A DNA stretch of 64,000 nucleotides from JAPLKB01 sp964429485. GTDB lineage: Bacteria; Desulfobacterota; Syntrophorhabdia; Syntrophorhabdales; Syntrophorhabdaceae. This document shows positions 35,820-45,367 of this stretch, one piece after another. A program made the position numbers and the translations under genes. Under the pieces are notes generated by a model, which worked only from the letters and a program-made list of their open reading frames with translations, did no database searches and was not told the origin of the DNA. The stretch spans positions 31,274 through 95,273 of the forward strand of contig CAYSBW010000004.1 in NCBI GenBank assembly GCA_964429485.1, read 5' to 3'. Numbering within the stretch: the first letter of the stretch is position 1; each line of letters begins with the position of its first letter.

Positions 35820-37781
35820 ATGCGGGTTGGTGTATTCATCTGCCACTGCGGAAATAATATTGCCGGGACAGTCGATGTTGCCAGGGTGGCTGAAGAAACA
35901 ATAAAGATCCCCGGTGTTGCCTATGCAACAACCTATATGTATACCTGCTCGGAACCAGGTCAGAATGAAATAAAGGAAGCCATAGAAAGAGAAGGTCTTG
36001 ACCGGGTTGTTGTTGCAGCCTGCTCTCCAAGAATGCATGAGCTTACTTTCAGACGTACTGTTGAAAAGGCCGGTCTCAACCGTTATTTCTTCGAAATGGC
36101 AAACATCAGAGAACATATTTCATGGATAGGTGAGAATAAAGATCTTAACACTGTCAAGGCTATTGAAGCTGTGAGAATGGCTGTCGCAAAGGTCATGAAA
36201 AACAGGCCGCTTTATTCAACATCCTTTAAGGTAAATAAAAGAGTCCTTGTCATAGGTGGTGGAGTCGCCGGCATGCAGGCAGCACTTGATTGCGCTGACG
36301 GCGGCCTTGATGTTATTCTTGTAGAAAAAAGCCCCAGTGTGGGTGGAATGATGGCGCGCCTCGACAAGACATTTCCAACTATAGATTGTTCCATATGTAT
36401 TCTGGGCCCCAAAATGGTAGATGTAGCCCAGCATGAAAAAATCGTCCTCTATGCCTATTCTGAAATTGAAGATATAAAGGGATATGTGGGCAACTACCAG
36501 GTTAAAATCAGAAAAAAAGCTACCTATGTTGACTGGTCAAAGTGTACCGGCTGCGGTGTATGCATGGAAAAATGTCCTTCAAAAAATGCCTATGATGCAT
36601 TCAATTATGGAGTTGCTCCAACAAAGGCAATTAACATTCCCTTCCCTCAGGCCATACCGAAAAAAGCAAAGATCGATCCCGATTTCTGTCGTCAGTTCAC
36701 AAAAGGGAAATGTGGTGTATGCGCAAAGATATGTCCGACAAAGGCAATCAATTATGAAATGCAGGATGAAATAGTAACAGAAGATATAGGTGCAATAATT
36801 GTAGCCACAGGATACAGTCTAATCGATATGGATAAACTCCCCGAATATGGTGGAGGACGTTATCCTGATGTTATTTCAGGCATTCAATATGAAAGACTAC
36901 TTAACGCATCGGGCCCTACTTCGGGCCACATTGTAAGACCTTCTGATCACACTGAGCCTAAAACAATAGTTTTTGTCTCCTGTGCAGGGTCACGGGACAA
37001 ATCAATAGGCATACCTTATTGCTCAAACTTCTGTTGCATGTATATTGCAAAACAGGCAATTCTCACAAAAGACCACATACCTGATTCTCAGTCATACGTA
37101 TTTTATATGGATATCCGCTCAAATGGAAAAGGCTATGATGAATTCACCAGGCGCGCTCAGGAAGAATACGGCGCCAGATATATACGTGGACGTGTATCAA
37201 GGATTTTTCCAAAGGGGAATAAGATGGTTGTAAGAGGAGCTGACACTCTTCTTGGGACACAAGTTGAGGTTGAGGCTGATCTTGTTGTTCTCGCAACTGC
37301 CGTAGTCTCTACTCCTGATGCATCCCAGATGGCGGAAAAGCTTCACATCTCCTATGATACCTTTGGTTTTTATGTGGAAAGTCATCCCAAATTAAGGCCT
37401 GTTGAAACGAACACATCAGGCGTTTTCCTTGCAGGGGCATGTCAGGGGCCCAAAGATATTCCTGCTTCTGTCGGACAGGGAAGCGCTGCTGCAAGCAAGG
37501 TGCAGGCTCTTTTCTCAAAGGATATGCTCGAGTCAGACCCTGCTGTAGCAAAGGTTAATACCAATACTTGCGTTGGGTGTTTAAAGTGCTTAAAAACATG
37601 TCCTTTTGGAGCAATTAAGGAAAAGGAACTCAGAGACGGGAGAATTGTGGCCGATGTTATTGAAACAGTCTGTGCAGGATGTGGTGTCTGTACTGCAACC
37701 TGTCCGTGCGGAGCTATACAGCTGTCCCATTTCACCGATAATCAGCTCTTAGCGGAGGTTAATGCAATATGTCAGAACTAG
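35820..37781 (+). CDS. hdrA: Heterodisulfide reductase-like subunit A (bifurcating flavoprotein)
   Basis: A 653-aa HdrA with the FAD Rossmann motif VLVIGGGVAGMQAALDCA (about 141-158) and DCSICILGPKM following. Ferredoxin motifs are CTGCGVCMEKCP (about 241-252), a Cys-rich segment CRQFTKGKCGVCAKICP, and C-terminal CVGCLKCLKTCP and CAGCGVCTATCP. In the known complex HdrA bifurcates electrons at its FAD, sending one pair to ferredoxin and one to HdrBC. The next gene starts 13 bases before its end. No selenocysteine codon is needed. Confidence 0.95.
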   Translation: MRVGVFICHCGNNIAGTVDVARVAEETIKIPGVAYATTYMYTCSEPGQNEIKEAIEREGLDRVVVAACSPRMHELTFRRTVEKAGLNRYFFEMANIREHISWIGENKDLNTVKAIEAVRMAVAKVMKNRPLYSTSFKVNKRVLVIGGGVAGMQAALDCADGGLDVILVEKSPSVGGMMARLDKTFPTIDCSICILGPKMVDVAQHEKIVLYAYSEIEDIKGYVGNYQVKIRKKATYVDWSKCTGCGVCMEKCPSKNAYDAFNYGVAPTKAINIPFPQAIPKKAKIDPDFCRQFTKGKCGVCAKICPTKAINYEMQDEIVTEDIGAIIVATGYSLIDMDKLPEYGGGRYPDVISGIQYERLLNASGPTSGHIVRPSDHTEPKTIVFVSCAGSRDKSIGIPYCSNFCCMYIAKQAILTKDHIPDSQSYVFYMDIRSNGKGYDEFTRRAQEEYGARYIRGRVSRIFPKGNKMVVRGADTLLGTQVEVEADLVVLATAVVSTPDASQMAEKLHISYDTFGFYVESHPKLRPVETNTSGVFLAGACQGPKDIPASVGQGSAAASKVQALFSKDMLESDPAVAKVNTNTCVGCLKCLKTCPFGAIKEKELRDGRIVADVIETVCAGCGVCTATCPCGAIQLSHFTDNQLLAEVNAICQN

Positions 37782-38200
37782 CCGATAAAGAACTGAGAAT
37801 TGTCGGTTTTCTCTGTAACTGGTGCTCATACGGTGGCGCAGACACTGCAGGGGTCAGCAGGTTTAAGCAGCCAACAGATCTCAGGATTATCAGAGTTCCC
37901 TGTTCCGGAAGGGTTGATCCACTTTTTGTTGTAAAAGCATTGCTCAATGGAGCAGATGGAGTGCTAGTATCAGGTTGTCACCCAAGGGACTGTCATTACT
38001 CAGATGGAAATTTTTACGCAAGAAGAAGGCTCGAAATGCTTAAAAGATTGCTTCCTTTTCTGGGAATTGATGAAAGAAGATTTTATTATACCTGGGTTTC
38101 TGCTTCAGAAGGAGCACGATGGCAACAGACAGTAACAGAATTTACAAATCGAATTCATGAGCTTGGACCTCTACATCTTAAAAAGGAGGCAGCTCCTTAA
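37769..38200 (+). CDS. flxD: MvhD/FlxD-like iron-sulfur subunit
   Basis: A 143-aa protein of the MvhD/FrhD family, which carries a [2Fe-2S] centre. Conserved cysteines are FLCNWCSYGGADTAG (near 13-27), RVPCSGRVD, and VSGCHPRDCHYSDGN. It links the NAD(P)H-oxidising module to HdrA. It overlaps hdrA by 13 bases and ends TAATG with the next start. Confidence 0.93.
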   Translation: MSELADKELRIVGFLCNWCSYGGADTAGVSRFKQPTDLRIIRVPCSGRVDPLFVVKALLNGADGVLVSGCHPRDCHYSDGNFYARRRLEMLKRLLPFLGIDERRFYYTWVSASEGARWQQTVTEFTNRIHELGPLHLKKEAAP

Positions 38201-39168
38201 TGGATAAAATGTTAAACATATTGAAAGAAACAGTTGCAAAGGTTTTGGATGATGTTGATATGGTAATAGGATATAAGAATGGTTTTGACGCCATACATGC
38301 TACACCCCATTTTATTACCTCTACAGAAGAAATTGATGACCTGATATGGAGTCCTCTCTGTGTTCATAATCTGACAACTTATCTACCAACACTTAAAACA
38401 ACAAAAACAGGAATAATTGTAAAGGGTTGTGACAGCAGGACAATAGTACAGTTTATGCAGGAAGAACTTGTGCCAAGGGACAATCTCGTAATCATTGGCA
38501 TACCATGCAGAGGTGTAATAAACGTAAGAAAAGTATTGAAGGAAATAAACGATCCAGCAGGATTTGTTGAAGAAGTAAGTTTTGACAATAACGGCAGTAT
38601 TTCAATAAAAACCAGTAAAGTGGATAAGACTCTGCCTATTGCAGATTTTTGTCCTGAAAAATGCAGAACATGCCAGTACCCGACACCTCTTATTTATGAC
38701 TACCTTGTAGGTGATGCTATTAAGTCAGAGAAATCAGTTGAGAGCGTTTATTCCGACATCAAGGAATTTGAAGGTAAAACTCTTGAAGATCGTATGAAAT
38801 ACTGGGAAGCTGAATTTGATCGTTGCATAAGATGCTACGCATGTAGAAATGCCTGTCCCCTCTGTGTTTGCAGCGATAATTGCATTGCGGAAAGTCGCGA
38901 TCCCCACTGGATGACTCAAAAAATGATTTTTACCGAGAAATTTATGTTCCATATGATCCATGCTTTGCACCTCGCAGGAAGATGTGTTGAGTGCGGTGAG
39001 TGCACTCGAGCATGTCCGATGGGAATACCTGTGAATAAACTGAAAAGAAAAATTAATCTTGATATGAAAGAGCTTTATGGATATGAGCCTGGAGTTAATC
39101 TCTCCGAAAAGCCGCCCATGTTCATGTTTAATGTTGACGAGTTGACAATAAAGGAGCACAAAATTTAA
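38200..39168 (+). CDS. flxC: FlxC-like iron-sulfur/FrhB-type subunit
   Basis: A 322-aa protein. The N-terminal 165 residues resemble the FrhB/coenzyme F420 hydrogenase beta N-terminal region (IVKGCDSRTIVQFMQEE, IGIPCRGVINVRKV). A Cys segment CPEKCRTCQYPTP follows, then a dicluster ferredoxin domain with CIRCYACRNACPLC (near 212-225) and CVECGECTRACPMG (near 269-282). It is co-translated with its neighbours (TAATG junctions). Its place between the MvhD-like and sulfhydrogenase-beta-like genes matches flx clusters of sulfate reducers. Confidence 0.85.
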   Translation: MDKMLNILKETVAKVLDDVDMVIGYKNGFDAIHATPHFITSTEEIDDLIWSPLCVHNLTTYLPTLKTTKTGIIVKGCDSRTIVQFMQEELVPRDNLVIIGIPCRGVINVRKVLKEINDPAGFVEEVSFDNNGSISIKTSKVDKTLPIADFCPEKCRTCQYPTPLIYDYLVGDAIKSEKSVESVYSDIKEFEGKTLEDRMKYWEAEFDRCIRCYACRNACPLCVCSDNCIAESRDPHWMTQKMIFTEKFMFHMIHALHLAGRCVECGECTRACPMGIPVNKLKRKINLDMKELYGYEPGVNLSEKPPMFMFNVDELTIKEHKI

Positions 39169-40211
39169 TGGCAGAAACAGGTTTTCTTCCAAAAAACAAA
39201 CTCAATGACCTGCTAAAGGCGCTCTCCAAGGATGCTATTGTTTATGCACCCATTGCAGAGGGTGACACAATTATATTCAAACCTTTCAGCGATGAAAGTA
39301 CCCTCTGTTTTGACAGGCCAGCTGACAGTCCACCCAAATCCATAATCTATCCACAGAGTGAGGTTATATTTTCTTATAAATATTTAAAAAAAACTGATGA
39401 CCCAAAAAAAACATCAGTTGAACTTGAAACATGTATGAACTATCCGGAAACAATCATATTCGGCTGTCGGCCCTGTGATGCAAAGGGTTTTACTGTTTTT
39501 GACCGGGTTTTTATAGAGTCAAACGGCCCTGATATATATTATCAGGATCGCCGCAAAAAAACTGTTATAATAACGATTAGTTGTCCTTCTCCCTATGCAG
39601 GGTGTTTCTGTACATCTTTAGGCGACAGCCCTGCCGGCAAGGAAGGGTCTGATATGCTGATAACAGAAATGGAAAATGGTTTTTTCTTTGAGCCTGTTAC
39701 AGAAAAAGGTAAAACCATGCTTTCAATCCCGGAGATGGAAGATGGAAGTAAATACATAGAGGATGCTCATAAGAAACAGCAGCAGGCTCATGATAAAGTC
39801 AAAAAACCCTTTCCTGATATAACTCATAATAAAATATCAAAAAAACTTTTTAATGAGGATGAGTTCTGGCATAAGGCAGTGAACAAATGTGTAAGCTGCG
39901 GAACCTGCACTTTTCTCTGCCCCACCTGCTACTGCTTCAATTTCACCGATGAACAAACACTGGAAAAGGGTGAACGAATCCGTAGCTGGGATTCGTGCAT
40001 GTTTTATCATTTTACCTTGGAAGCCAGCGGTCACAACCCGAGACCGACTAAATTTCTTAGATACAGGAACAGGGTCGGACATAAATTTGTCTTTTATCCT
40101 GAAAAATATGACGGTATTATTGCCTGCACCGGCTGCGGAAGATGCATAAGATATTGCCCTGTATCTGTAGATATCAGCGAAATTGTCGCCCAACTTAGAA
40201 ATCCGGAGTGA
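39168..40211 (+). CDS. flxB: FlxB-like 4Fe-4S subunit (sulfhydrogenase beta type)
   Basis: A 347-aa protein of the anaerobic sulfite reductase A/sulfhydrogenase beta family. It starts FLPKNKLNDLLKALSKDAIVYAP, contains IIFGCRPCDAKGFTVFDRVF and SCPSPYAGCFCTSLGDSPAGKEG, then two [4Fe-4S] motifs: CVSCGTCTFLCPTCYC (near 244-259) and CTGCGRCIRYCPVSVDI near the end. It transfers electrons from the FAD subunit. Its stop is five bases before the FlxA start. Confidence 0.9.
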   Translation: MAETGFLPKNKLNDLLKALSKDAIVYAPIAEGDTIIFKPFSDESTLCFDRPADSPPKSIIYPQSEVIFSYKYLKKTDDPKKTSVELETCMNYPETIIFGCRPCDAKGFTVFDRVFIESNGPDIYYQDRRKKTVIITISCPSPYAGCFCTSLGDSPAGKEGSDMLITEMENGFFFEPVTEKGKTMLSIPEMEDGSKYIEDAHKKQQQAHDKVKKPFPDITHNKISKKLFNEDEFWHKAVNKCVSCGTCTFLCPTCYCFNFTDEQTLEKGERIRSWDSCMFYHFTLEASGHNPRPTKFLRYRNRVGHKFVFYPEKYDGIIACTGCGRCIRYCPVSVDISEIVAQLRNPE

Positions 40212-40215
40212 GAAA

Positions 40216-41052
40216 ATGGAACAAAGTTTTAACCCTTACCTGCCGGAACCGGCTACCATAATCAAAGTTATTGATGAAACATCTAATATAAAAACATATC
40301 AGATCATTTTAAATGATCCTGAAAAAATGAAAAATTTTTCTTTTGAACCCGGTCAGGTAGGCCAACTCTACGCATTTGGAATAGGTGAATCAACCTTTGT
40401 CATTAATTCTCCTCCCACCAGAAAGGAATTTTTACAGTTCAGTGTTATGAAGGCAGGGGAGGTAACTTCTGCGATACATGAACTCCGGGAAGGAGATCAG
40501 ATAGGTGTAAGAGCACCGCTGGGAAACAGTTTTCCCTATCAGGACATGAAGGGGAAGAAAATACTATTTATCGGAGGAGGCATCGGTCTTGCACCTCTCC
40601 GAACATTGATACTTTACATGCTTGATAACAGAGATGATTATGGTGATATTACTATTATATACGGATCAAGAACTCCTCTGGATCTTTGCTATAAATATGA
40701 ACTGAAAGAATGGGAATCAAGATCAGACTTAAACTTAATTCTCACAGTAGACAATGAATATCCCGGATGGGATAAAAGAACAGGCTTTGTCCCAACGGTG
40801 CTGAATGAAGTAGCCCCATCACCGGAGAACACCATAGCCATTACATGCGGACCTCCAATTATGATAAAGTTTGTTCTGCAAAACCTTGCCAAAATGGATT
40901 TCAAGGACGATCACATTATCACAACTCTGGAAGCAAGAATGAAATGCGGTATTGGTATCTGTGGAAGGTGCAACATAGGTTCGAAATATATATGCAAGGA
41001 CGGTCCAGTTTTTTCTCTTGCCCAGCTCAAAGAATCTGGTGCAGACATATAA
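40216..41052 (+). CDS. flxA: FlxA-like FAD/NAD(P)-binding reductase subunit
   Basis: A 278-aa ferredoxin-NADP-reductase-type flavoprotein (sulfhydrogenase gamma/PyrK-like). It has an FAD-binding barrel (SFEPGQVGQLYAFGIGES), the NAD-binding domain (IGGGIGLAPLRTLILYM) and a C-terminal cysteine cluster MKCGIGICGRCNIG...YICKDGP that holds a [2Fe-2S]. It is the NAD(P)H entry point. ATG 40216 is seven bases after GGAG; the longer frame from 40183 overlaps flxB and is not used. It ends the operon. Confidence 0.92.
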   Translation: MEQSFNPYLPEPATIIKVIDETSNIKTYQIILNDPEKMKNFSFEPGQVGQLYAFGIGESTFVINSPPTRKEFLQFSVMKAGEVTSAIHELREGDQIGVRAPLGNSFPYQDMKGKKILFIGGGIGLAPLRTLILYMLDNRDDYGDITIIYGSRTPLDLCYKYELKEWESRSDLNLILTVDNEYPGWDKRTGFVPTVLNEVAPSPENTIAITCGPPIMIKFVLQNLAKMDFKDDHIITTLEARMKCGIGICGRCNIGSKYICKDGPVFSLAQLKESGADI

Positions 41053-41102
41053 AATATAAATTCAGGCAATCAAATTCCGGTAGAGCAATCCTGGAAAGTT
41101 TA

Positions 41103-41696
41103 TTATTTCTTTTTTTGTCTCTTACTGTCCAGGGGCTTGCTAAAATGAAACATCTCTTCCATAATTTTCATTATCTCTTCATCCATGTCAGGGTTAAATC
41201 TTCTGTACAGCATCTTTAACATTCCACTGTCCACAGCCTCCATTACAGGTTTTATCAATTGCTTGAAACGCACCGAAAATTCAGGATATTCTTCTACTAT
41301 GTCAGATCTTTCCTGATGAAGAATAAATAACCCGAAGGTTTCTGCACATGCAGGGTGAGCCACACAAGCACATTGCAGTGTCTCAAAATATGCACGTTTT
41401 ATTTCTTCAGACAAGGTTACATCGTCTCCCCAGAAAGCCTGTCTTGAAAGCCATGCCCGCGCCAGGTGAACATGTTGAGGCTGATCAGGGTCCAGATTTC
41501 TCTCTTTGTAATAGGATTCAATCTGTTTCTTTACCAAATTTTTACCTGCATACCTTAAATCAACAATACCTCTAAGAAAACTAACAACCCCCATACGGCA
41601 TCCCCCCGCCCTGCACACTATGGATATATCATCCCCAAAGACAAACGTTTTAATCCCTTTGGAATCTGAAAAAAACCAACAAAACTTTAAAATCAT
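41103..41696 (-). CDS. Unknown Cys-containing protein downstream of recO
   Basis: 197 aa if started at ATG 41696, which overlaps the recO stop as TAATG; an alternative ATG at 41594 (163 aa, GVVSFLRGIVDLRYAGK) follows a G-rich stretch. I do not recognise the family. It is mostly helical with no signal peptide, and has cysteines in VCRAGGCRM and LQCACVAHPACAE. The C-terminus is Lys-rich. Translational coupling to recO suggests co-expression, not function. Convergent with flxA. Confidence 0.6.
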   Translation of the reverse strand: MILKFCWFFSDSKGIKTFVFGDDISIVCRAGGCRMGVVSFLRGIVDLRYAGKNLVKKQIESYYKERNLDPDQPQHVHLARAWLSRQAFWGDDVTLSEEIKRAYFETLQCACVAHPACAETFGLFILHQERSDIVEEYPEFSVRFKQLIKPVMEAVDSGMLKMLYRRFNPDMDEEIMKIMEEMFHFSKPLDSKRQKKK

Positions 41697-42484
41697 TAAA
41701 TTAAACTTTTCAATATTCTATAAGATTTGAATTCAACGTCAAGATGAAAGGAGATAAAACTCTCCATTATCTGAAGAATTTCTTTTTCAAACTGACTTCT
41801 AATATTTTCAGAACTATATGAATTTCCTTTGGCACTCCTCTCACAAACCTCAGCTGGCTGACCACCATACTTTCTTCCTATATAAAGAAGTAGTGGAATG
41901 GTACCCTCTGAATATGTCCTGTGAGCAATTGCTTTTGAGCATGCAGGACAGATAATCCCGCCTCTTTCGCTTGAAAAATGAACTTTATCCTCATCGGGCA
42001 CTGTTTTGCTGCAACATACACAGTCAGTCAAATTCGGCATAAATCCTAGAATTTTAAGCATCTTAAGTTCATAGTAGAGAATATCTTCATAGGCAAATTC
42101 ACTGTTTTTTAATCTTTTAAAAATATCTTTCAGTGTATAGAAAAGTACTGTATTTTTTTCTCTATCCTTTGTGAGCCTGTCTGCAAACTCTGCGAAAAAT
42201 GCTGCAGCAGAAACCTTTCTCAAACTCGTTTCCATACCACTGCCCGATTCAATAACATCAGCACTGTCAATTCTAACCATACCTTTAGACTGTTTCTCAA
42301 AGTATTCAACTCTTATATAATTAAAAGGCTCAAGGGTATTCATAAAACGCTTCTGGCTTTTATTGGCTCCTTTTGCAATTGCCGAAATTTTTCCTGATGC
42401 AAGAGTATAAAGCCTCATTATCCTGTCCGACTCTCCATAAGCCATTTTTGAAAGAATCATCGCCTCATCTTTATAAAGTCCCAT
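41696..42484 (-). CDS. recO: DNA repair protein RecO
   Basis: A 262-aa protein with the RecO layout: an N-terminal OB-fold (LYKDEAMILSKMAYGESDRIMRLYT, KISAIAKGANKSQKR), a helical domain, and a zinc finger CVCC...CPAC (near 152-180). It loads RecA onto SSB-coated gaps with RecR. The start is ATG 42484, after AAAGGA; the seven-residue longer frame has no site. It is coupled to the downstream unknown gene. Confidence 0.93.
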   Translation of the reverse strand: MGLYKDEAMILSKMAYGESDRIMRLYTLASGKISAIAKGANKSQKRFMNTLEPFNYIRVEYFEKQSKGMVRIDSADVIESGSGMETSLRKVSAAAFFAEFADRLTKDREKNTVLFYTLKDIFKRLKNSEFAYEDILYYELKMLKILGFMPNLTDCVCCSKTVPDEDKVHFSSERGGIICPACSKAIAHRTYSEGTIPLLLYIGRKYGGQPAEVCERSAKGNSYSSENIRSQFEKEILQIMESFISFHLDVEFKSYRILKSLI

Positions 42485-42586
42485 GCTAAAATATCCTTTT
42501 ACCACCTACCGCTGACATTAAACAACATCAAAAATCAGAAAATAAACCGATTCCCCCTTATCCTTACCATTAAAATCAGTTTTCGT

Positions 42587-43291
42587 TCATCTTTCTACAA
42601 TTTCCTTCTGTATGTCAAGCTTGAATATAAATTTTGAATCCTCAACGGATTGATTTACTTTAATAGAAACAAACTCTATTGTATTAACATTACCTGTAAA
42701 TTCATGGAGTTCAATTTTTTTAACCAAATTCTTCCGGTCTATCCAGACTCTTGCCATTCTTATTGTGCTGTCTTTTTTAGGAAGCAGTTCGAGCAATTCT
42801 CCATCTTCTGTTTTCGCCCGGTGTTTAAGGTTAAAAAACTCATCAAGTTTGGATATATCTTCTACAAGATCCAGAAATGTACCATCAGTCTTATCTCTAT
42901 CAACTCTGCTTTTCTGAACATATGTTTTTTCATCTTCTCCCTGCCATATATAACTTCCATCATAGAGAAAATACTTACCCTTGGGTGATACGTACTGCCA
43001 GAGAAATCCCTTGTGCCTTTTATAAAAGAAATACCCGGCAAATGTCCTATCCTTCTTCAAACTTGAAATAAGGATGTTCTGGTTAAATTTTGCAGTCAGT
43101 GTGTTAACTTCTGCATAGGTCTTTTCAATTGCAGCCAAAGGAGAATTTTGGTTAATATCAGATCTAACTTCTTTGCTGTTTTGTACAATCCTTGGTGCTT
43201 CACCTGAAACAGGTTTTGCTGTAAAAAAATACATACTGAACATAGAAATTATTAAAAATATAATGTTATACTCAAAATATCTTCTTTTCAT
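42587..43291 (-). CDS. lolA: Outer-membrane lipoprotein carrier LolA
   Basis: A 234-aa periplasmic protein with an N-terminal hydrophobic signal (about 8-25). The LolA fold is visible as LTAKFNQNILISSLKKDRTFAGYFFYKRHKGFLWQY, then GKYFLYDGSYIWQGEDEKTYVQKS and ARVWIDRKNLVKKIELHEFTGNVNTIEF. It ferries lipoproteins released by LolCDE to the outer membrane. It overlaps the ftsK stop by four bases (ATGA), so it is in the ftsK operon, as in many Desulfobacterota. LolB is often missing in this phylum and is not seen here. Confidence 0.9.
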   Translation of the reverse strand: MKRRYFEYNIIFLIISMFSMYFFTAKPVSGEAPRIVQNSKEVRSDINQNSPLAAIEKTYAEVNTLTAKFNQNILISSLKKDRTFAGYFFYKRHKGFLWQYVSPKGKYFLYDGSYIWQGEDEKTYVQKSRVDRDKTDGTFLDLVEDISKLDEFFNLKHRAKTEDGELLELLPKKDSTIRMARVWIDRKNLVKKIELHEFTGNVNTIEFVSIKVNQSVEDSKFIFKLDIQKEIVER

Positions 43292-45327
43292 TGTTTTCTT
43301 AAAACCTCCCTTGGTTTGACCCCATCAGAAGGGCCTACAATTCCTTCTCTCTCCATTCTTTCCACAATCCTGGCAGCTCTGTTGTACCCTATTCTGAATC
43401 TTCTTTGAACCATACTGATAGACGCTTCCCCTTTCCCTACAACAAATTCAACAGCTTCCTGGTATTTTTCATCATCTATCTCGTCATCTTCACTCTTTTC
43501 TTCTTTTTCCTCTAATATCTCATTCTGATACAAAGGAGTTGACTGTTCTTTTAAAAAGGCTACGATTCTCTTTATCTCACCCTCGGATACAAAGGGACCA
43601 TGAATACGCTGAAGCTTGCTTAAGCCTGGGCTCATAAACAGCATATCTCCATATCCAAGCAGGCTTTCAGCACCATTAGTATCAAGGATAGTTCTTGAAT
43701 CGACCTTTGATGATACCTGACATGATATGCGGGCAGGGAAATTTGCCTTTATAATGCCTGTAAGAACATCCACAGATGGCCGCTGCGTAGCAAGAATCAA
43801 ATGAATACCTGATGCCCTGGCCATCTGCGCAAGCCTTGCAATATATTCTTCGACTTCTCTGGTAGAAACCATCATCAGGTCAGCAAGTTCATCAATAACA
43901 ACTACTATGTATGGCAGTATTTCCTGCCCCCCCCTTTCCAGGGTGGATTTTACGATTTTCTGATTATATTTTTCTATACTACGCACTCCCATCTCAGCCA
44001 TCATCGTATATCTTCTTTCCATTTCATCAATAAGCCAATGCAATGATGCCTTGGCATTCTTGGGATTAGTAACAACAGGCAGGAGAAGGTGCGATATACC
44101 ATCATAGAAGGAAAGCTCAAGCATCTTCAGATCAATCATCAGAAACCTTACATTTATTGGCGTGGCTTTATAAAGGATGCTGCATATCATACTGTTAAGG
44201 GATACACTTTTACCTGAACCTGTGGAACCGGCAACAAGGAGATGTGGCATCCTGGCCAAATCTGCCACATAGGGCTCCCCTGATATTGTCTTTCCCAGCG
44301 CAAGTGTAAGATAAGACTGAAATGAGCTGAAGCGGTCTGATTCAATAATATCCCTGAAATAAACAGTTTGTCGTATTTTATTGGGTATTTCTATACCAAC
44401 CACAGCCTTCCCGGGAATAGGTGCTATAATCCTGATAGAAACAGCACTCAAAGCCATTGCCAGATCATCAGCAAGGTTCGAAATTCTGCTTACCTTTATG
44501 CCAGGAGCAGGCTCAAACTCGTACATTGTTATGACCGGCCCCGGTTTGACTTCTGAGACTTTGCCCTCAATCCCGTAATCTTTTAGCTTTTTCTCAAGTA
44601 TATCAGCGTTAAGTTGTATATTTTCCCTATCTATTCTGATTTCTTTTTTTTCTATTTTATCAAGAAGAGAGATTGACGGAAGTTTGTAAGGACCACTATC
44701 TTGAGACAAATCGACAGATTCTTTAAATTCTTTTTTCTCTGCTTTTTGTTCTATTCGTTTTTCTTCCTTCACTTTAATGTCTTTTCTACTTTCCCTAGGT
44801 TTTCTCTTTGCCATGAGTTCTCCCAATTGAGAAAGCACAGGCCCTTGGACAATAAGGAAAATTGAAATAAGAAAAAGAATAATAGAAACAAGGTAACTTC
44901 CGAAATAACTAAAAAGATCCACAAGATTTTTCTCCAGAAACAGACCTGTAGAACCGGAAAAAGGAATTACAACACCTCTGATCTGCAGTTTTCCTGCCAT
45001 AAGTTGCAAAATAATCAGAAATGACAGAAATAAAAGAATTAAACCTGCCGAAAGTAAAACAACATGGGAAAAATCTTTTTTTCTAAAATAAAACACAGCA
45101 AAAAGAAACATTGTGACAGGCAGCATGTAGCTGACCATTCCAAACAACTGGATCAACATGTCTGCTATGTAGGAGCCCACCTTTCCACAAAGATTTTTGG
45201 CAGGTCCTTCTGCAAGAAAATGAAAGGACGGATCAAGGGGATGATATGAAATCAGGCTTACAAAAAGAAAAACAGACAGGCCAAGAAGCACTATACCTGA
45301 TATTTCTTTTTTAAACTCTCTTGACAT
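43288..45327 (-). CDS. ftsK: DNA translocase FtsK
   Basis: A 679-aa protein. Four N-terminal membrane spans (about 10-165) are followed by a short charged linker, the alpha/beta motor with KPGPVITMYEFEPAPGIKV, Walker A GSTGSGKSVSLN (near 376-387) and VVVIDELADLMM (Walker B), and the winged-helix gamma domain at the end (EAVEFVVGKGEASISMVQRRFRIGYNRAARIVERME) that reads KOPS sites. It pumps chromosome ends through the septum. ATG 45327 follows AGGGGAAATA; the frame from 45348 is rejected. The linker is short compared with E. coli. Confidence 0.95.
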   Translation of the reverse strand: MSREFKKEISGIVLLGLSVFLFVSLISYHPLDPSFHFLAEGPAKNLCGKVGSYIADMLIQLFGMVSYMLPVTMFLFAVFYFRKKDFSHVVLLSAGLILLFLSFLIILQLMAGKLQIRGVVIPFSGSTGLFLEKNLVDLFSYFGSYLVSIILFLISIFLIVQGPVLSQLGELMAKRKPRESRKDIKVKEEKRIEQKAEKKEFKESVDLSQDSGPYKLPSISLLDKIEKKEIRIDRENIQLNADILEKKLKDYGIEGKVSEVKPGPVITMYEFEPAPGIKVSRISNLADDLAMALSAVSIRIIAPIPGKAVVGIEIPNKIRQTVYFRDIIESDRFSSFQSYLTLALGKTISGEPYVADLARMPHLLVAGSTGSGKSVSLNSMICSILYKATPINVRFLMIDLKMLELSFYDGISHLLLPVVTNPKNAKASLHWLIDEMERRYTMMAEMGVRSIEKYNQKIVKSTLERGGQEILPYIVVVIDELADLMMVSTREVEEYIARLAQMARASGIHLILATQRPSVDVLTGIIKANFPARISCQVSSKVDSRTILDTNGAESLLGYGDMLFMSPGLSKLQRIHGPFVSEGEIKRIVAFLKEQSTPLYQNEILEEKEEKSEDDEIDDEKYQEAVEFVVGKGEASISMVQRRFRIGYNRAARIVERMEREGIVGPSDGVKPREVLRKQ

Positions 45328-45367
45328 TATTTCCCCTGTAAAATGCATTTTACTTGGAATTCACAGA

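Noticed and set aside
41053..41102. Terminator between flxA and the unknown Cys protein
   Set aside because: No hairpin followed by a T-run could be found in the 50-base gap.
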